Of a stretch of 64,000 nt of DNA, positions 41,422-50,351 are shown piece by piece. Both the position numbers and the translations under genes were made by a program. Under the pieces are notes generated by a model that was not told where the DNA came from, searched no databases, and saw only the letters and a program-made list of their open reading frames with translations. The stretch covers positions 1,612,001 through 1,676,000 of the forward strand of contig NZ_JANHDH010000001.1 in assembly GCF_026616195.1 (NCBI RefSeq). The letters are read 5' to 3'. The DNA comes from Haloarchaeobius amylolyticus (GTDB lineage: Archaea > Halobacteriota > Halobacteria > Halobacteriales > Natrialbaceae). Numbering within the stretch: position 1 is the first letter of the stretch; every line of letters starts with the position of its first letter.

Positions 41422-42633
41422 ATGACCGACTGGTCCCCCTCCCGACGCCACTTCCTCCTCGGCTGTGCGACGGTGGGGCTGAGCGGGTGCAGCGCCCTCC
41501 AGCCCGACCCGCCAGCACCCGACCCCGCGGACTGGACCCATCCCCGGGGCGACGCCGCCAGGACCGGCCACAGCCCGGTCGGTGACCTCCGCGAGCACCC
41601 GCGAGTCGCCTGGCGGCGAGACCTCGAACGGGTCCGCCCACCGAACGCCACTGCGACGTTGTTCGGCGGGACGCTGTACTACCCCGACGACGGCTTCGTC
41701 GCGGTCGACGCGGCCGACGGAAGCGTGCGCGCTCGCGGGGCGGCACAGGCGTACCGCGCCCCGGTCGTCGTGCCGACAGCAGCCTACGAGAACGAGATGC
41801 TCGTGCTGGGTGGTCCCCCGACCGTCACGGGTGTCAACCCGTCCGGGAGCGTCCCGGCAAGACTCCGCCGACGCTGGCGGTTCCCCGGTCCGCCGGACGG
41901 CTCGACGTTCCCGTCGCTCACCACGGGCACTGACGACCCCGGCCCCGTCGTCACGGACGGGACGGTGTACTGGTCGGGACACGTCTCGGGCGAGGGCTCC
42001 CTCGTCGCACTCGACGCCAGCAGCGGCCGGAAGCGCTGGCAGGTCACCGCCGAGAACGGTCTTCACGAACCCGTCGCCGCCGACGGCGCGGTGTTCGCGG
42101 GCAACTTCGGCGACGTGGTCGTCGCGGTCGAGCGCGACGGGACGGAACGCTGGCGACGGCGTCGGGACATCGAGGTCGTCGACTGGAACCGGTTCGTGGC
42201 CGACGACGAGCGCCTCTACCTCGCGCGCAGCGAGCATGTCGCCGCCCTCGACACGACCACCGGCGAGGAGGTGTGGAGCCGGCCGCTTCCAGCCCGCCAC
42301 GGGAGCCGCCCCGCACTCGCCGACGGCACCCTCGTCGTCGGTGTCTCGACCGACGAGAACGACGCCGAGGAACTGGTCGCGCTCGACGCCGCGACGGGGA
42401 CGACGAAGTGGTCGGTCCCCGGGAGTTCGCACGACCGGCCGCCGGTCGTCGCCGGCGGGACCGTCTACCAGGTCGATTACGACACCATCGTCGCCCGTGA
42501 CGTGGCCGACGGCCGCCCGCGCTGGCGCTGGACGAACCCGACCGGGGACGAGGTCTCGGTCCCGACGCCCGGCGAGGGACGGCTCTACGTCTCGTCGCTC
42601 CGCGAGTTCGTCGCGCTGGAGGTGCCCCGATGA
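41422..42633 (+). CDS. PQQ-like beta-propeller Tat lipoprotein
   Basis: A 403-residue protein with Tat lipoprotein signal SRRHFLLGCATVGLSGC and a seven- or eight-bladed propeller of PQQ-like repeats (VYWSGHVSGEGSLVALDASSGRKRW, VAALDTTTGEEVWSR, TVYQVDYDTIVARDVADGRPRW). These repeats are used both in quinoprotein dehydrogenases and as binding scaffolds; no catalytic Asp/Glu set can be recognised. The stop overlaps the ATG of the next gene (ATGA), so the propeller and the membrane protein are likely to work together. Confidence 0.8.
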   Translation: MTDWSPSRRHFLLGCATVGLSGCSALQPDPPAPDPADWTHPRGDAARTGHSPVGDLREHPRVAWRRDLERVRPPNATATLFGGTLYYPDDGFVAVDAADGSVRARGAAQAYRAPVVVPTAAYENEMLVLGGPPTVTGVNPSGSVPARLRRRWRFPGPPDGSTFPSLTTGTDDPGPVVTDGTVYWSGHVSGEGSLVALDASSGRKRWQVTAENGLHEPVAADGAVFAGNFGDVVVAVERDGTERWRRRRDIEVVDWNRFVADDERLYLARSEHVAALDTTTGEEVWSRPLPARHGSRPALADGTLVVGVSTDENDAEELVALDAATGTTKWSVPGSSHDRPPVVAGGTVYQVDYDTIVARDVADGRPRWRWTNPTGDEVSVPTPGEGRLYVSSLREFVALEVPR

Positions 42634-43433
42634 GCACCGGCCACGACCCGGCCGGCCGCGGGGACCAGCAGGCGCAATCACAGGGCACGTTCACGGTCAT
42701 CGGCGACGCCATCGAGGACGGGCTGGATGACCCGGTGTTGTTCCTCCCGTACCTCGCCGCCGGCCTGCTGACCGCGGTCGTCGACACGCTCCGGCTCGCG
42801 GACCCCGTCCCGGTCGACGTACAGACCACCGGCACGAGTGGGCTGGTCCACGTGCGGATACGGCCGTTCCCGGGCGTGGTCCGGGTCGTCCAGTCATGGC
42901 CGGGGAGTCTCCCCGGGCTCGAACCGACGTACCTCCTGAGCACGCTCGCCGCGAACGTCCTCGCCGTCGCCTGTGGCGTCGCCGCGCTGGCGCTGGTGGT
43001 GACCCGGCTCGACCCGAAGGCGAGCCGGGACTGGCGGCGGGTCGGCCGGCTGTTCGCCTACGCGCTCGCCGTCGGGGCGCTCGGGAGCGCCTTCGGCTGG
43101 CTGTCGCTCTGGGTCGGCTTCCCCGCGACCGCACTCGTCGTCCTCGGATTGCTCGGCGTCGCGATGCGGACCTACCCGATGCCCGCGTTGCTCCTCCGGG
43201 GGCGGTCGATACCCGACGCCCTCGGGCGCTCGGTCGAACTCACGGCCGGCCACAACCTGTTCACCTTCGGCCTCGTGACCGTCCTCGGGCTCTGTGCGCA
43301 CCTGCTCGCGAGTGCGGTCCCACTGCTCGGCGTCGACCTCCCGCTCGCGGTCGGGACGCTGCTCGCGACGGCCGCCGTCGGCCCGATACACGCGCTGGCG
43401 ACGGTCCACGCCACCGACCTGTGGTCGCCCTGA
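42630..43433 (+). CDS. Polytopic membrane protein coupled to the propeller lipoprotein
   Basis: A 267-residue protein with about five to six hydrophobic helices (for example LFLPYLAAGLLTAVVDTL, LLSTLAANVLAVACGVAALALVV, LFAYALAVGALGSAFGWLSL) and Arg-rich cytoplasmic loops. It resembles the DUF7847-type group of haloarchaeal membrane proteins by pattern only. It starts inside the stop codon of the PQQ-propeller gene. Function unknown. Confidence 0.7.
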   Translation: MSTGHDPAGRGDQQAQSQGTFTVIGDAIEDGLDDPVLFLPYLAAGLLTAVVDTLRLADPVPVDVQTTGTSGLVHVRIRPFPGVVRVVQSWPGSLPGLEPTYLLSTLAANVLAVACGVAALALVVTRLDPKASRDWRRVGRLFAYALAVGALGSAFGWLSLWVGFPATALVVLGLLGVAMRTYPMPALLLRGRSIPDALGRSVELTAGHNLFTFGLVTVLGLCAHLLASAVPLLGVDLPLAVGTLLATAAVGPIHALATVHATDLWSP

Positions 43434-43480
43434 GTGCCGGCGACGAGTCCCTTTTCACGGCGGCCCGCCTGCACTCGACC

Positions 43481-43582
43481 ATGACCTGGGCCGAGCTGTT
43501 CGAGCGCGCCGCCGCCGCCGAGGTGGACGAGGAGACGGTTCGAGAGACGCTTCGCCGCCACCGCGAGGGCGACGATGACTGA
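43481..43582 (+). CDS. 33-codon ORF upstream of and overlapping the PIN-like gene
   Basis: The ORF encodes MTWAELFERAAAAEVDEETVRETLRRHREGDDD-like sequence: a 33-residue helix-loop-helix with acidic and basic faces. It overlaps the next gene by eight bases and keeps the local codon bias. Its size and position fit either a translational leader or a tiny helical partner of the following PIN-like protein. Not recognised as a named family. Confidence 0.5.
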   Translation: MTWAELFERAAAAEVDEETVRETLRRHREGDDD

Positions 43583-44042
43583 GGCGAGCACCCGCGTCGT
43601 CGCCGACGCGGACGTGCTGGCCGCGGACCTGCTCTGTGGCGGCCCGAGCCGGGAGGCGCTCGACCACGTCCGCGCGCACTCGTGGATGACGCTGGTCGCG
43701 AGCGAGCCCCTCCTCGACGACGCCGAGGTCGTCATCGCCGAACTGGCCGACGCCGAGCTGGCGGCGGCCTGGCGCGAGCGCGTCGAGGAGGCGGCCGAAC
43801 TGGTCGAGCACCCGCCCCAGGACCACCCCGGGCTGGCCTCCGCCTACCGCGGCGAGGCCGCCCACCTGCTCAGCTACGACCGCGACCTCGGCAGCGCGAA
43901 GGCGGGCGCGGGCATGAACAGGCACATGTCGCTGAGCGTCCGGCCGCCGGACGCGTTCGCGCGGCTGTTCGACCCGGCGAGCCTCTACGAGGCCGTGGTC
44001 GGCGACGAGTACCCGGGACCCGACGTGGACCCGCGGGGGTAG
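43575..44042 (+). CDS. PIN-like domain protein (DUF7384-like)
   Basis: A 155-residue protein. The first strand VVADADVLAADLLCGGPSRE has the two Asp spacing of a PIN nuclease, followed by LLDDAEVVIAELADAELAAAWRE, and LLSYDRDLGSAKAG with a further Asp. The pattern (Asp at strand 1, acidic helix in the middle, Asp at strand 4) suggests a PIN RNase fold, possibly active. I associate it with the haloarchaeal DUF7384 family, which needs checking. It is overlapped by the 33-codon ORF. Confidence 0.65.
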   Translation: MTEASTRVVADADVLAADLLCGGPSREALDHVRAHSWMTLVASEPLLDDAEVVIAELADAELAAAWRERVEEAAELVEHPPQDHPGLASAYRGEAAHLLSYDRDLGSAKAGAGMNRHMSLSVRPPDAFARLFDPASLYEAVVGDEYPGPDVDPRG

Positions 44043-44052
44043 GCGCCGGCGC

Positions 44053-44262
44053 CTACCCCTCGATGGCCTGCTGGAACGTCCGCGAGAGGACGACGTAGAC
44101 GACCAGCAGGTCGACCGGGACCATCGCGAGCACGAGGTAGTACACCAGCGAGCCGGGGTCGAGGAACAGCGTCGTCGCAGCGAGGACCATGGCACCGCCG
44201 GCAGCGACGAACAGCGCGAGTCGCTTCGGACCGACGCGGTGGACGAACGTCTCTTCCGACAT
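44053..44262 (-). CDS. Small two-helix membrane protein, 69 residues
   Basis: MSEETFVHRVGPKRLALFVAAGG starts a 69-residue protein with two helices (about 15-33 and 38-58) and a short charged tail. An upstream GTG/ATG would add nine residues and is less likely. It converges with the PIN-like gene 10 bases away. Function unknown. Confidence 0.6.
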   Translation of the reverse strand: MSEETFVHRVGPKRLALFVAAGGAMVLAATTLFLDPGSLVYYLVLAMVPVDLLVVYVVLSRTFQQAIEG

Positions 44263-44365
44263 AGTTTCACGCCCTCCCCTCTCCAACATAATCGTTCGGG
44301 TTCCGGCGTCGCCGGACCGGCAGGTGTGCCCGCTCCACGCCCGCAGTCACGCTCCCGGACCGACC

Positions 44366-45028
44366 CTACCGCAGGTCGTGGGGCGCCCCGACCAGCAGCG
44401 TGTCCTCGATGAGCGACCGATTGCCGCGGCGGAGCTGCTCCGACAGCGCCTGGTGGGAGACGCCGAGTTCGTCCGCGAGTTCCTCCAGCGTCTTCTCCTG
44501 CGGGATGTCGTAGTACCCCTGCCGGGTGGCCGTCACGAGTGCCTCGTACTGGCCGTCGGTGAGGCCGTACCGGCCGGAAGGCTGGCCCTCCATCTCCCTG
44601 ATGGAGTCGATCTCGAAGGTCAGCCCGTGTTCCTCGCAGAAGTCGTGGGTGCTCGAGAACCGGTCGCGGGTCGGGAACAGGACGCGGAGGCGCCACTCGT
44701 CGTCCCGCCCGTACGCGTCGAGGATGGTCCCCTCCGAGTTCGTCAACATCTGCAACAGCAGGCGGATGTGTCCCGTCCACTCCATCCGGTAGAGGACCTC
44801 GTCGTCGAAGGCCGCGAGGCTGGTCACGTCGCCGACGGTCGGGTCCGATTCGAGGACGCACTGGAGGTCCTGGCCGCTGGTGTTGCGAGCCCAGAGGAGC
44901 GGCATGACGGCCTCGTCGCCGGATTTGATTATCTGTTCGCTCTCGAACCGCATCTCGGGGAACTCATCGAGTGTGTGATTCAGTGCGAACTCGTCCGCGG
45001 GCACGGAGCCGATGACGATCGTCGCCAT
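44366..45028 (-). CDS. HTH_10 (Bat-like) transcriptional regulator
   Basis: A 220-residue protein with an N-terminal sensory-type beta-rich domain (about 1-155) and the haloarchaeal C-terminal HTH_10 domain, LTDGQYEALVTATRQGYYDIP followed by ELADELGVSHQALSEQLRRG. The family includes the bacterio-opsin activator. The ATG at 45028 (MATIVIGSVPADEF) is right for a TATA-like element 23-32 bases upstream. Its targets are unknown; it is not next to an obvious partner. Confidence 0.85.
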   Translation of the reverse strand: MATIVIGSVPADEFALNHTLDEFPEMRFESEQIIKSGDEAVMPLLWARNTSGQDLQCVLESDPTVGDVTSLAAFDDEVLYRMEWTGHIRLLLQMLTNSEGTILDAYGRDDEWRLRVLFPTRDRFSSTHDFCEEHGLTFEIDSIREMEGQPSGRYGLTDGQYEALVTATRQGYYDIPQEKTLEELADELGVSHQALSEQLRRGNRSLIEDTLLVGAPHDLR

Positions 45029-45050
45029 AGCGGGCACAAGGCCAGCAGGT

Positions 45051-45060
45051 GGTATAAATT
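45051..45060 (-). promoter_or_regulatory. TATA box of the HTH_10 gene at 44366-45028
   Basis: GGTATAAATT on the plus strand reads AATTTATACC on the minus strand, 23-32 bases before the ATG at 45028. Confidence 0.55.
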
Positions 45061-45244
45061 CAGCACTCGATTGCACCGTTTGGCGGTCTTACGCACTCTC
45101 TAACCGGTTCTATCCCGGTGTCGGGACTGTTGTCGAATCCGTACAGACGGGTGCCCGAACAGCCACTCGGACTGCACCAACCACGGCTCACGGGAGGTCC
45201 TCTGCAAGCCGCAGGCTCATTCCCGAAACGGCGTTGCATCCGAT

Positions 45245-45310
45245 ATGGTCGATTCGAAGCGACTCACCGATGATGCGATCGTCGACGAACGGGCGGTGCG
45301 GCACCGATGA
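45245..45310 (+). CDS. Possible 21-codon leader ORF
   Basis: ATGGTCGATTCG opens a frame encoding MVDSKRLTDDAIVDERAVRHR and its stop overlaps the ATG of the next gene (ATGA). It is acidic/basic mixed and follows local codon usage. It could be a translation-coupling leader peptide or chance; evidence is only the overlap and codon use. Confidence 0.3.
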   Translation: MVDSKRLTDDAIVDERAVRHR

Positions 45311-46323
45311 GTTCGGCCTCGGAACTCCCCTACATCGGGGACCGGTGGTTGCCCTTCAGTTCGGACGGGTTCACGCCCAAGCGCTGGCTGTTGCTGGAGG
45401 GGAACCGGTACAGCGTCATCCTCGCGCTGCTGCTGTTCGTCTTCACGACCATCCTCGGCGTCGGCACGGTCTGGACCTTCGAGATGCAGCAGTTGCTCAC
45501 GGAGACCTCGGCGGTGCAGTCCCTGCTCAACACGCTGTTGAGCGGTATCATCCTGCTCGTCTCCATCGTCGTCTCCATCAGCGCCATCGTCCTCTCCTAC
45601 GACATCACGTCCCTCGACGCCCAGGAGGACCGCATCGACGCGGCACTGGACTTCCGGCGGGACATCGACCGCCTCACCGACGTCGAGGAGAGCCCCACGG
45701 ACCCCCAGACGTTCCTGAAACTGATGACCGCCACCATCCAGAAGCGGGCCGAGAGCCTCGCGGAGGACTCACGACAGGCCGACGACGAGTTCGCCGAGGA
45801 CCTCCAGGACTACACCGAGGGGGTGATGCAGACCGTCGAGTCGCTCGACAGCTCGCTGGACGACCACACGCGAACCCAGGGTGACTTCACCGCGCTCTGG
45901 CAGGGCCTCGAGATAGACTACGGCCGGCACCTCAACCGCTCGGACCGGCTCACCATCGTCTACGAGGAGAGCTTCTCGGAGACCGGCCGGGAGCGCTTCC
46001 AGGAGCTGGTCAGGGCGTTCGAGCTGTTCGCGACGGGCAAGGAGTACTTCAAGACGCTCTACTACACCCAGGAGATCTCGAAGCTCTCGCGCGTGTTGCT
46101 GGTCATCTCGCTGCCGGCCATCCTCATCATCGCGACCGCCACGCTCGCCATCGAGGCCCACCTCCTGCCCGACATCTGGCTGTTCGGTCTTCCGCCGCTC
46201 CTGACGTTCGTCTCGTTCGTGTTCACCGTCTCGCTGGCTCCCTTCGTGGTACTCACGGCGTACATGATCCGGGTCGCCACCGTCGCCAAGCGGACGGCCT
46301 CTGCCGGCCCCATCACCATCTGA
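45307..46323 (+). CDS. Four-helix membrane protein with a central cytoplasmic domain
   Basis: A 338-residue protein: two N-terminal helices (about 35-60 and 72-97), a long soluble, helical and acidic domain (about 100-255, including AQEDRIDAALDFRRDIDRLTD), then two C-terminal helices (about 258-282 and 290-320). The topology is that of a channel-like or sensor-like membrane protein. I do not recognise a named family. Confidence 0.7.
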   Translation: MSSASELPYIGDRWLPFSSDGFTPKRWLLLEGNRYSVILALLLFVFTTILGVGTVWTFEMQQLLTETSAVQSLLNTLLSGIILLVSIVVSISAIVLSYDITSLDAQEDRIDAALDFRRDIDRLTDVEESPTDPQTFLKLMTATIQKRAESLAEDSRQADDEFAEDLQDYTEGVMQTVESLDSSLDDHTRTQGDFTALWQGLEIDYGRHLNRSDRLTIVYEESFSETGRERFQELVRAFELFATGKEYFKTLYYTQEISKLSRVLLVISLPAILIIATATLAIEAHLLPDIWLFGLPPLLTFVSFVFTVSLAPFVVLTAYMIRVATVAKRTASAGPITI

Positions 46324-46383
46324 CACGTGGCTCACGGCGTCTGCAAGCCGTCCCCTTTCCGTGGGTGAGGCGCTTGACCGAGT

Positions 46384-47868
46384 GTGAACAGATCGGAACT
46401 GGCCACGGAGGTCGCGGCGGTCTCGACCCGCGATTCCGCGTCGTTCGACGAGCGGGTTCGCGACGAGGCGCGCTGGCTCCTCTCGGCCATCGTCAACGGG
46501 GAGTTCGACAGTTCGCACACGACCGTCGGGCTCGAGTACGAGTGCTACGGCGTCGACGACGAGGGCAGTCTCCTGACGATGCCACAGGCCGTCATCGACC
46601 GACCGGGCATGGAGAAGGAGATCGGCCGCCACCAGGTCGAGTTGCAGGTCAGCCCCCAGCCGTTCTCGGCCGCCGGGCTCGAGGCCATCGAGTCCGAAGT
46701 CCGGGCTCGCTTCGAGGCCGCGAACGAGGCACTCGCAGCCCACGGGGGCCAACTCGCCAGCGGCGGGATGTGGACCATCCCACCGACCGACAAGGGGGCC
46801 CTGGAGTACCTCACGGAGTCCGACGGCTCCCACGACGTACCGCTCGCCACGAACATGGTCGACACCGTCCGGTACCACGCGCAGGGCCACGGGGCGGCGA
46901 CGCGCATCGACGCACCGCACGTCACCCACGAGGGCGAGACGGCGCTGCTGAACAGCCTGACGACCTCGATACAGCCCCACCACGTGGTCCCGGAGGCAAC
47001 CGAGCTGCCCCGGTACCACCGGTACGCGCTCCGGGTCGCCGGCCCCCTGCTCGCGCTCGGGGTCAACTCGCCGCTGTTCCCGCCCGACCTGTACGAGGCC
47101 GAGGCAGCCCCGCGTGCCGTGCTCACGGACTGTCGCATGGAGAACCGCATCGGCGTCTTCGAGTCGGTGATGAACGCGGAGGACGAGGCACCGAAGGCCA
47201 CGTTCCCCGCGGACGTCGACTCCGTCGGCGACGCCGTCAGCTCGGTGGTCGAGGACCCGACCATCCTCCCGATGCAGTTCGACGAGCGCGACGACCTGAC
47301 GCACTTCAGCCACAAGCACGGCTGCTACTGGCGGTGGATCCGCCCGGTCTTCGACGAGCGGAGCGACGGGACCTCGAACGTCCGCATCGAGTTCCGGCCG
47401 ATCCCCGGCCAGCCGACCATCCGCGACAGCGTCGCCTTCGTCGGCCTGTTCTCGGGCCTGCTGACGGCGCTCCCCCGGATGGACCATCCCGTCGCCGAAC
47501 TCGACTGGGCGACGGCGCGCGACAACTTCTACGGCGCCGCCGCGGATGGACTCGACGCGGACCTGGAGTGGCTCGACCGGGAGGGCGACCGCACCGACTC
47601 GGTCGCCGACTGCTACGACGACCTGTTCGCGTGCGCCCGGCAGGGGCTCTCGATGGCGGGCTTCGAGGACGACGAGGCGGACAGGGTCCTCGCACCGCTC
47701 GAATCCCGGGTGACGCGCGACCGGACCCCCGCGGACTGGAAGCTCGACCGGGTCGAGCACGGGCTCGACGCCGGGCTCTCCTTCGAGCGCGCGGTCGAGG
47801 ACACCCAGCGGGCGTACCTGCGGATGCAGGCCGAGACCTTCGAGGACGGCTGTTTCGCCCGGTGGTGA
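46384..47868 (+). CDS. GCS2-family glutamate-cysteine ligase-like protein
   Basis: A 494-residue protein starting at GTG 46384. Blocks GLEYECYGVDDEG, EKEIGRHQVELQVSPQP, RIDAPHVTHEG and VRIEFRPIPGQPT are those of the glutamine synthetase-fold GCS2 family, which ligates glutamate to an amine-bearing substrate with ATP. Haloarchaea make gamma-glutamylcysteine with an enzyme of this superfamily. This protein is longer than the usual 350-400 residues, so it may be a paralogue with another substrate. It stands alone. Confidence 0.75.
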   Translation: MNRSELATEVAAVSTRDSASFDERVRDEARWLLSAIVNGEFDSSHTTVGLEYECYGVDDEGSLLTMPQAVIDRPGMEKEIGRHQVELQVSPQPFSAAGLEAIESEVRARFEAANEALAAHGGQLASGGMWTIPPTDKGALEYLTESDGSHDVPLATNMVDTVRYHAQGHGAATRIDAPHVTHEGETALLNSLTTSIQPHHVVPEATELPRYHRYALRVAGPLLALGVNSPLFPPDLYEAEAAPRAVLTDCRMENRIGVFESVMNAEDEAPKATFPADVDSVGDAVSSVVEDPTILPMQFDERDDLTHFSHKHGCYWRWIRPVFDERSDGTSNVRIEFRPIPGQPTIRDSVAFVGLFSGLLTALPRMDHPVAELDWATARDNFYGAAADGLDADLEWLDREGDRTDSVADCYDDLFACARQGLSMAGFEDDEADRVLAPLESRVTRDRTPADWKLDRVEHGLDAGLSFERAVEDTQRAYLRMQAETFEDGCFARW

Positions 47869-47989
47869 GCCGACGCTGTCGTCCCGGGACCGTCGGCCCA
47901 CCCGCGGCGGGGTCGGGTCCTTCGGCGGACGCCGGTGCCTTGCCACTCGCAAGGCGGCAACCCAACCCTCGGACGACCGTGGTCATGGT

Positions 47990-48742
47990 ATGGACATCAG
48001 TCCAGCCACGACAGGCGACTACGGCCGACTCGAAGAGACAGCGACACGCTCGTTCCGTGCGTCGTACTCGCTCAGTCCCCGCGACATCGACCGGCTCACC
48101 GACGGCTTCTTCTCGGCGACGGCCGTCGAGGAGCGCGTCGAATCGGGTGGCGGCGACCTGTTCCTGGCGGAGGAAGGGGTCGAGGACCCGGCGCCGGACC
48201 TCTCGGGCTTCCTCGAACTCGACGGGGAGGGCACGCTCCGGTGGCTCCACGTGCACCCGCACGCTCGCGGCCGCGGCGTGGGCACGGCGCTGGTCGAGCA
48301 CGCCCAGGACCACCTCGGGAGACAGTCGACGCCCCTCACCGCCAGGCTGCTCGACAGTGCGCGGGAGGGAACGCAGTTCCTCGAGCAGTTCGGGCTCTAC
48401 CCGACCGAGAACGAGTCCGTCGTCGTCGGTGACAGCCGGTTCGACGAGACGGTCTACACGACCCAGGGCAACTCGATGAACACGAGCGAACCGGTCGTCG
48501 CCGTCCCCGACGAGATCTCCGTCGACGGGTGGACCGGTCGCGTCGAGCGCGACTCGGCCGTCAGCGGCACCGTCGCGCCGTTCTACCCGCTCTCGGACGC
48601 GGGCGGGACGGACAGACACCTCGGCTTCTTCTGCTCGCAGTGCGGGACCACCGACGTGACCGCCGACGGGAACGGCCGCCTCGAGTGCACCGAGTGCGGG
48701 AACACCCACCGGGCAGACAACTGGGACCCGGCGTACCTGTAG
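47990..48742 (+). CDS. GNAT acetyltransferase with a C-terminal zinc-ribbon domain (DUF5816-like)
   Basis: A 250-residue protein in two parts. Residues 1-155 are a GNAT acetyltransferase fold with acetyl-CoA pocket RWLHVHPHARGRGVGTALVEHAQDHL. From about 160 comes EPVVAVPDEISVDGWTGRVERDS, and a zinc ribbon FFCSQCGTTDV ... LECTECGNTHRADNWDPAYL. The second part resembles a stand-alone haloarchaeal DUF5816 family. The fusion suggests that the zinc domain recognises the substrate. Converges with the SDR gene. Confidence 0.78.
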   Translation: MDISPATTGDYGRLEETATRSFRASYSLSPRDIDRLTDGFFSATAVEERVESGGGDLFLAEEGVEDPAPDLSGFLELDGEGTLRWLHVHPHARGRGVGTALVEHAQDHLGRQSTPLTARLLDSAREGTQFLEQFGLYPTENESVVVGDSRFDETVYTTQGNSMNTSEPVVAVPDEISVDGWTGRVERDSAVSGTVAPFYPLSDAGGTDRHLGFFCSQCGTTDVTADGNGRLECTECGNTHRADNWDPAYL

Positions 48743-48776
48743 CCCGGTCCGGTGTCGGCCGGGTCCGGCAGGCCAC

Positions 48777-49556
48777 TCAGCGGTCGCTGTTCACCCGGCG
48801 GGCGACCCGCCGGAGGATGGGCCGCGGCGTGATGCGGGCGAGCGTCGTGAGCAGTTTCATCGGCAGCCCCGGGACGACGACGGTCTCGCCACTCATCAGA
48901 CCCCTGTACCCGGCCTGTGCCACGTCCTCGACCGGCTGCATGTAGGTCGAGCCGACCGCGGAGTTCCCCATGCCGGCGCGGTCCTGGAACTCGGTGTCGA
49001 CCGGGCCCGGACAGAGCACGGTCGCGCTCACGCCGGTCCCGCGCAGCTCCTCGGCGATGGCCTCGGTGAAGGAGTTGACGTAGGCCTTGCTGGCGTAGTA
49101 GCCGGCCATGAACGGCCCGGGCTGGAAGCCGGCGACGGAGCCGACGTTGAGGACCTTGCCGGTACCGCGCTCGGTGAAGTCGTCGAGGAAGAGGCGGGTG
49201 AGCGTGACCAGCGTGGTGACGTTGAGCCGGAGCTGGGTCTGCTCTTCGTCGAGGTCGGACTCCGCGAAGGGGCCGTAGGTACCGATACCGACGTTGTTGA
49301 CGAGGATGCCCACGTCGAGGTCGTGGTCGTGGACCGCGTCGTAGAGTTCCTGTGGGGCGGCTTCGTCGTCGAGGTCCATCGGGATGGTCGTGGCCGCGAT
49401 GCCGTGCCGGGACTCGAGGTCGTCGGCGACGGCGGCGAGTTCGGCCTCGCGGCGGGCGACGAGGACGAGGTCGTGGCCGTGGCGGGCGAACTGGCGCGCG
49501 AGTTCGCGGCCGATTCCGGAGGAGGCACCGGTGACGAGTGCGGTGTCGCGGTTCAT
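48777..49556 (-). CDS. Short-chain dehydrogenase/reductase
   Basis: A 259-residue classical SDR. Cofactor motif TALVTGASSGIGRELARQFA, NNVGIG (NNAG-like) motif, Ser in LNVGSVAGFQPGPFM, and Tyr/Lys block YYASKAYVNSF are all present. VARREAELAA after strand 2 suggests NADP(H) preference. Such proteins reduce fatty or sugar ketones; the substrate cannot be fixed. The ATG at 49556 begins MNRDTALVTG. Confidence 0.9.
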   Translation of the reverse strand: MNRDTALVTGASSGIGRELARQFARHGHDLVLVARREAELAAVADDLESRHGIAATTIPMDLDDEAAPQELYDAVHDHDLDVGILVNNVGIGTYGPFAESDLDEEQTQLRLNVTTLVTLTRLFLDDFTERGTGKVLNVGSVAGFQPGPFMAGYYASKAYVNSFTEAIAEELRGTGVSATVLCPGPVDTEFQDRAGMGNSAVGSTYMQPVEDVAQAGYRGLMSGETVVVPGLPMKLLTTLARITPRPILRRVARRVNSDR

Positions 49557-49733
49557 ACCGGGACGGGCGGGCCGGCGCGGGAAACCGGTTCGGATTCCGG
49601 CCGGTGGGTCGGGGGAGGATGGCGGACAGGCGGCGCTGGGGACCGGCCCGGCGGTGCGCCACGCACCAGCCTCGGCCGCCGGGCGGCGGGGGTCAGGACA
49701 CACCGGGTCTGGTCCCGGCTTCCGACAAGAAGG

Positions 49734-50300
49734 TCAGCGTGGGCCCTTGCGCTCGGCCGGCTCCGTCGCGAGCCAGTCGGCGAACTTCGCGAGGGCGCGC
49801 CCGCGGTGGCTGATGGCGTTCTTCTCCTCGGTGGTCATCTCGGCCATCGTCTTGCCGTCGTGTTCGAAGATGGGGTCGTAGCCGAAGCCGCCGTCGCCAC
49901 GCGGGGCGACGATGCGACCCGGGACGGCGCCCTCGAAGGTCTGGGTCTCCTCGCCGTCGTAGTACGCGAGGACGGTCCGGAAGTACGCGCGGTCGTCGTC
50001 CTGGAGGTCGGTGAGTTCGTAGACGCGCTCAACGCCGACGGTCCCCTCGACGTAGGCGGAGTACGGGCCCGGGAAGCCGTCGAAGGCCTCCACGAACAGG
50101 CCGGCGTCGTCGACGAGGACCGGCTCGTCGCTGTCGAGCTGCTCGTAGGCCTCGCGGGCCCCGTGGGCCGCGATGTCGGCGAGGTCGTCGCTCTGGACCT
50201 CGAGGTAGTCGTAGTTCACCTGCTCGACCTCGTCGTCGCCGAGGTACTCGCGTGCCTCGCGCACCTTCCCCTCGTTGCTCGTCACGAAGCGGATCGTCAT
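49734..50300 (-). CDS. Non-canonical purine NTP pyrophosphatase (ITPase/HAM1 family)
   Basis: A 188-residue enzyme that removes dITP, ITP or XTP from the nucleotide pool. N-terminal FVTSNEGKVREAREYL, then DDAGLFVEAFDGFPGPYSAYV, GDGGFGYDPIFEHDGKTMAEM and KNAISHRGRALAKFADWL are the family blocks. The start MTIRFVTSNEGK at 50300 is preferred. Length is normal. Confidence 0.93.
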   Translation of the reverse strand: MTIRFVTSNEGKVREAREYLGDDEVEQVNYDYLEVQSDDLADIAAHGAREAYEQLDSDEPVLVDDAGLFVEAFDGFPGPYSAYVEGTVGVERVYELTDLQDDDRAYFRTVLAYYDGEETQTFEGAVPGRIVAPRGDGGFGYDPIFEHDGKTMAEMTTEEKNAISHRGRALAKFADWLATEPAERKGPR

Positions 50301-50351
50301 GTGCGAGTGGCGGCGGGCGGCGGGCAAAGAGGCGTCGGTTCCGCCGGACCG

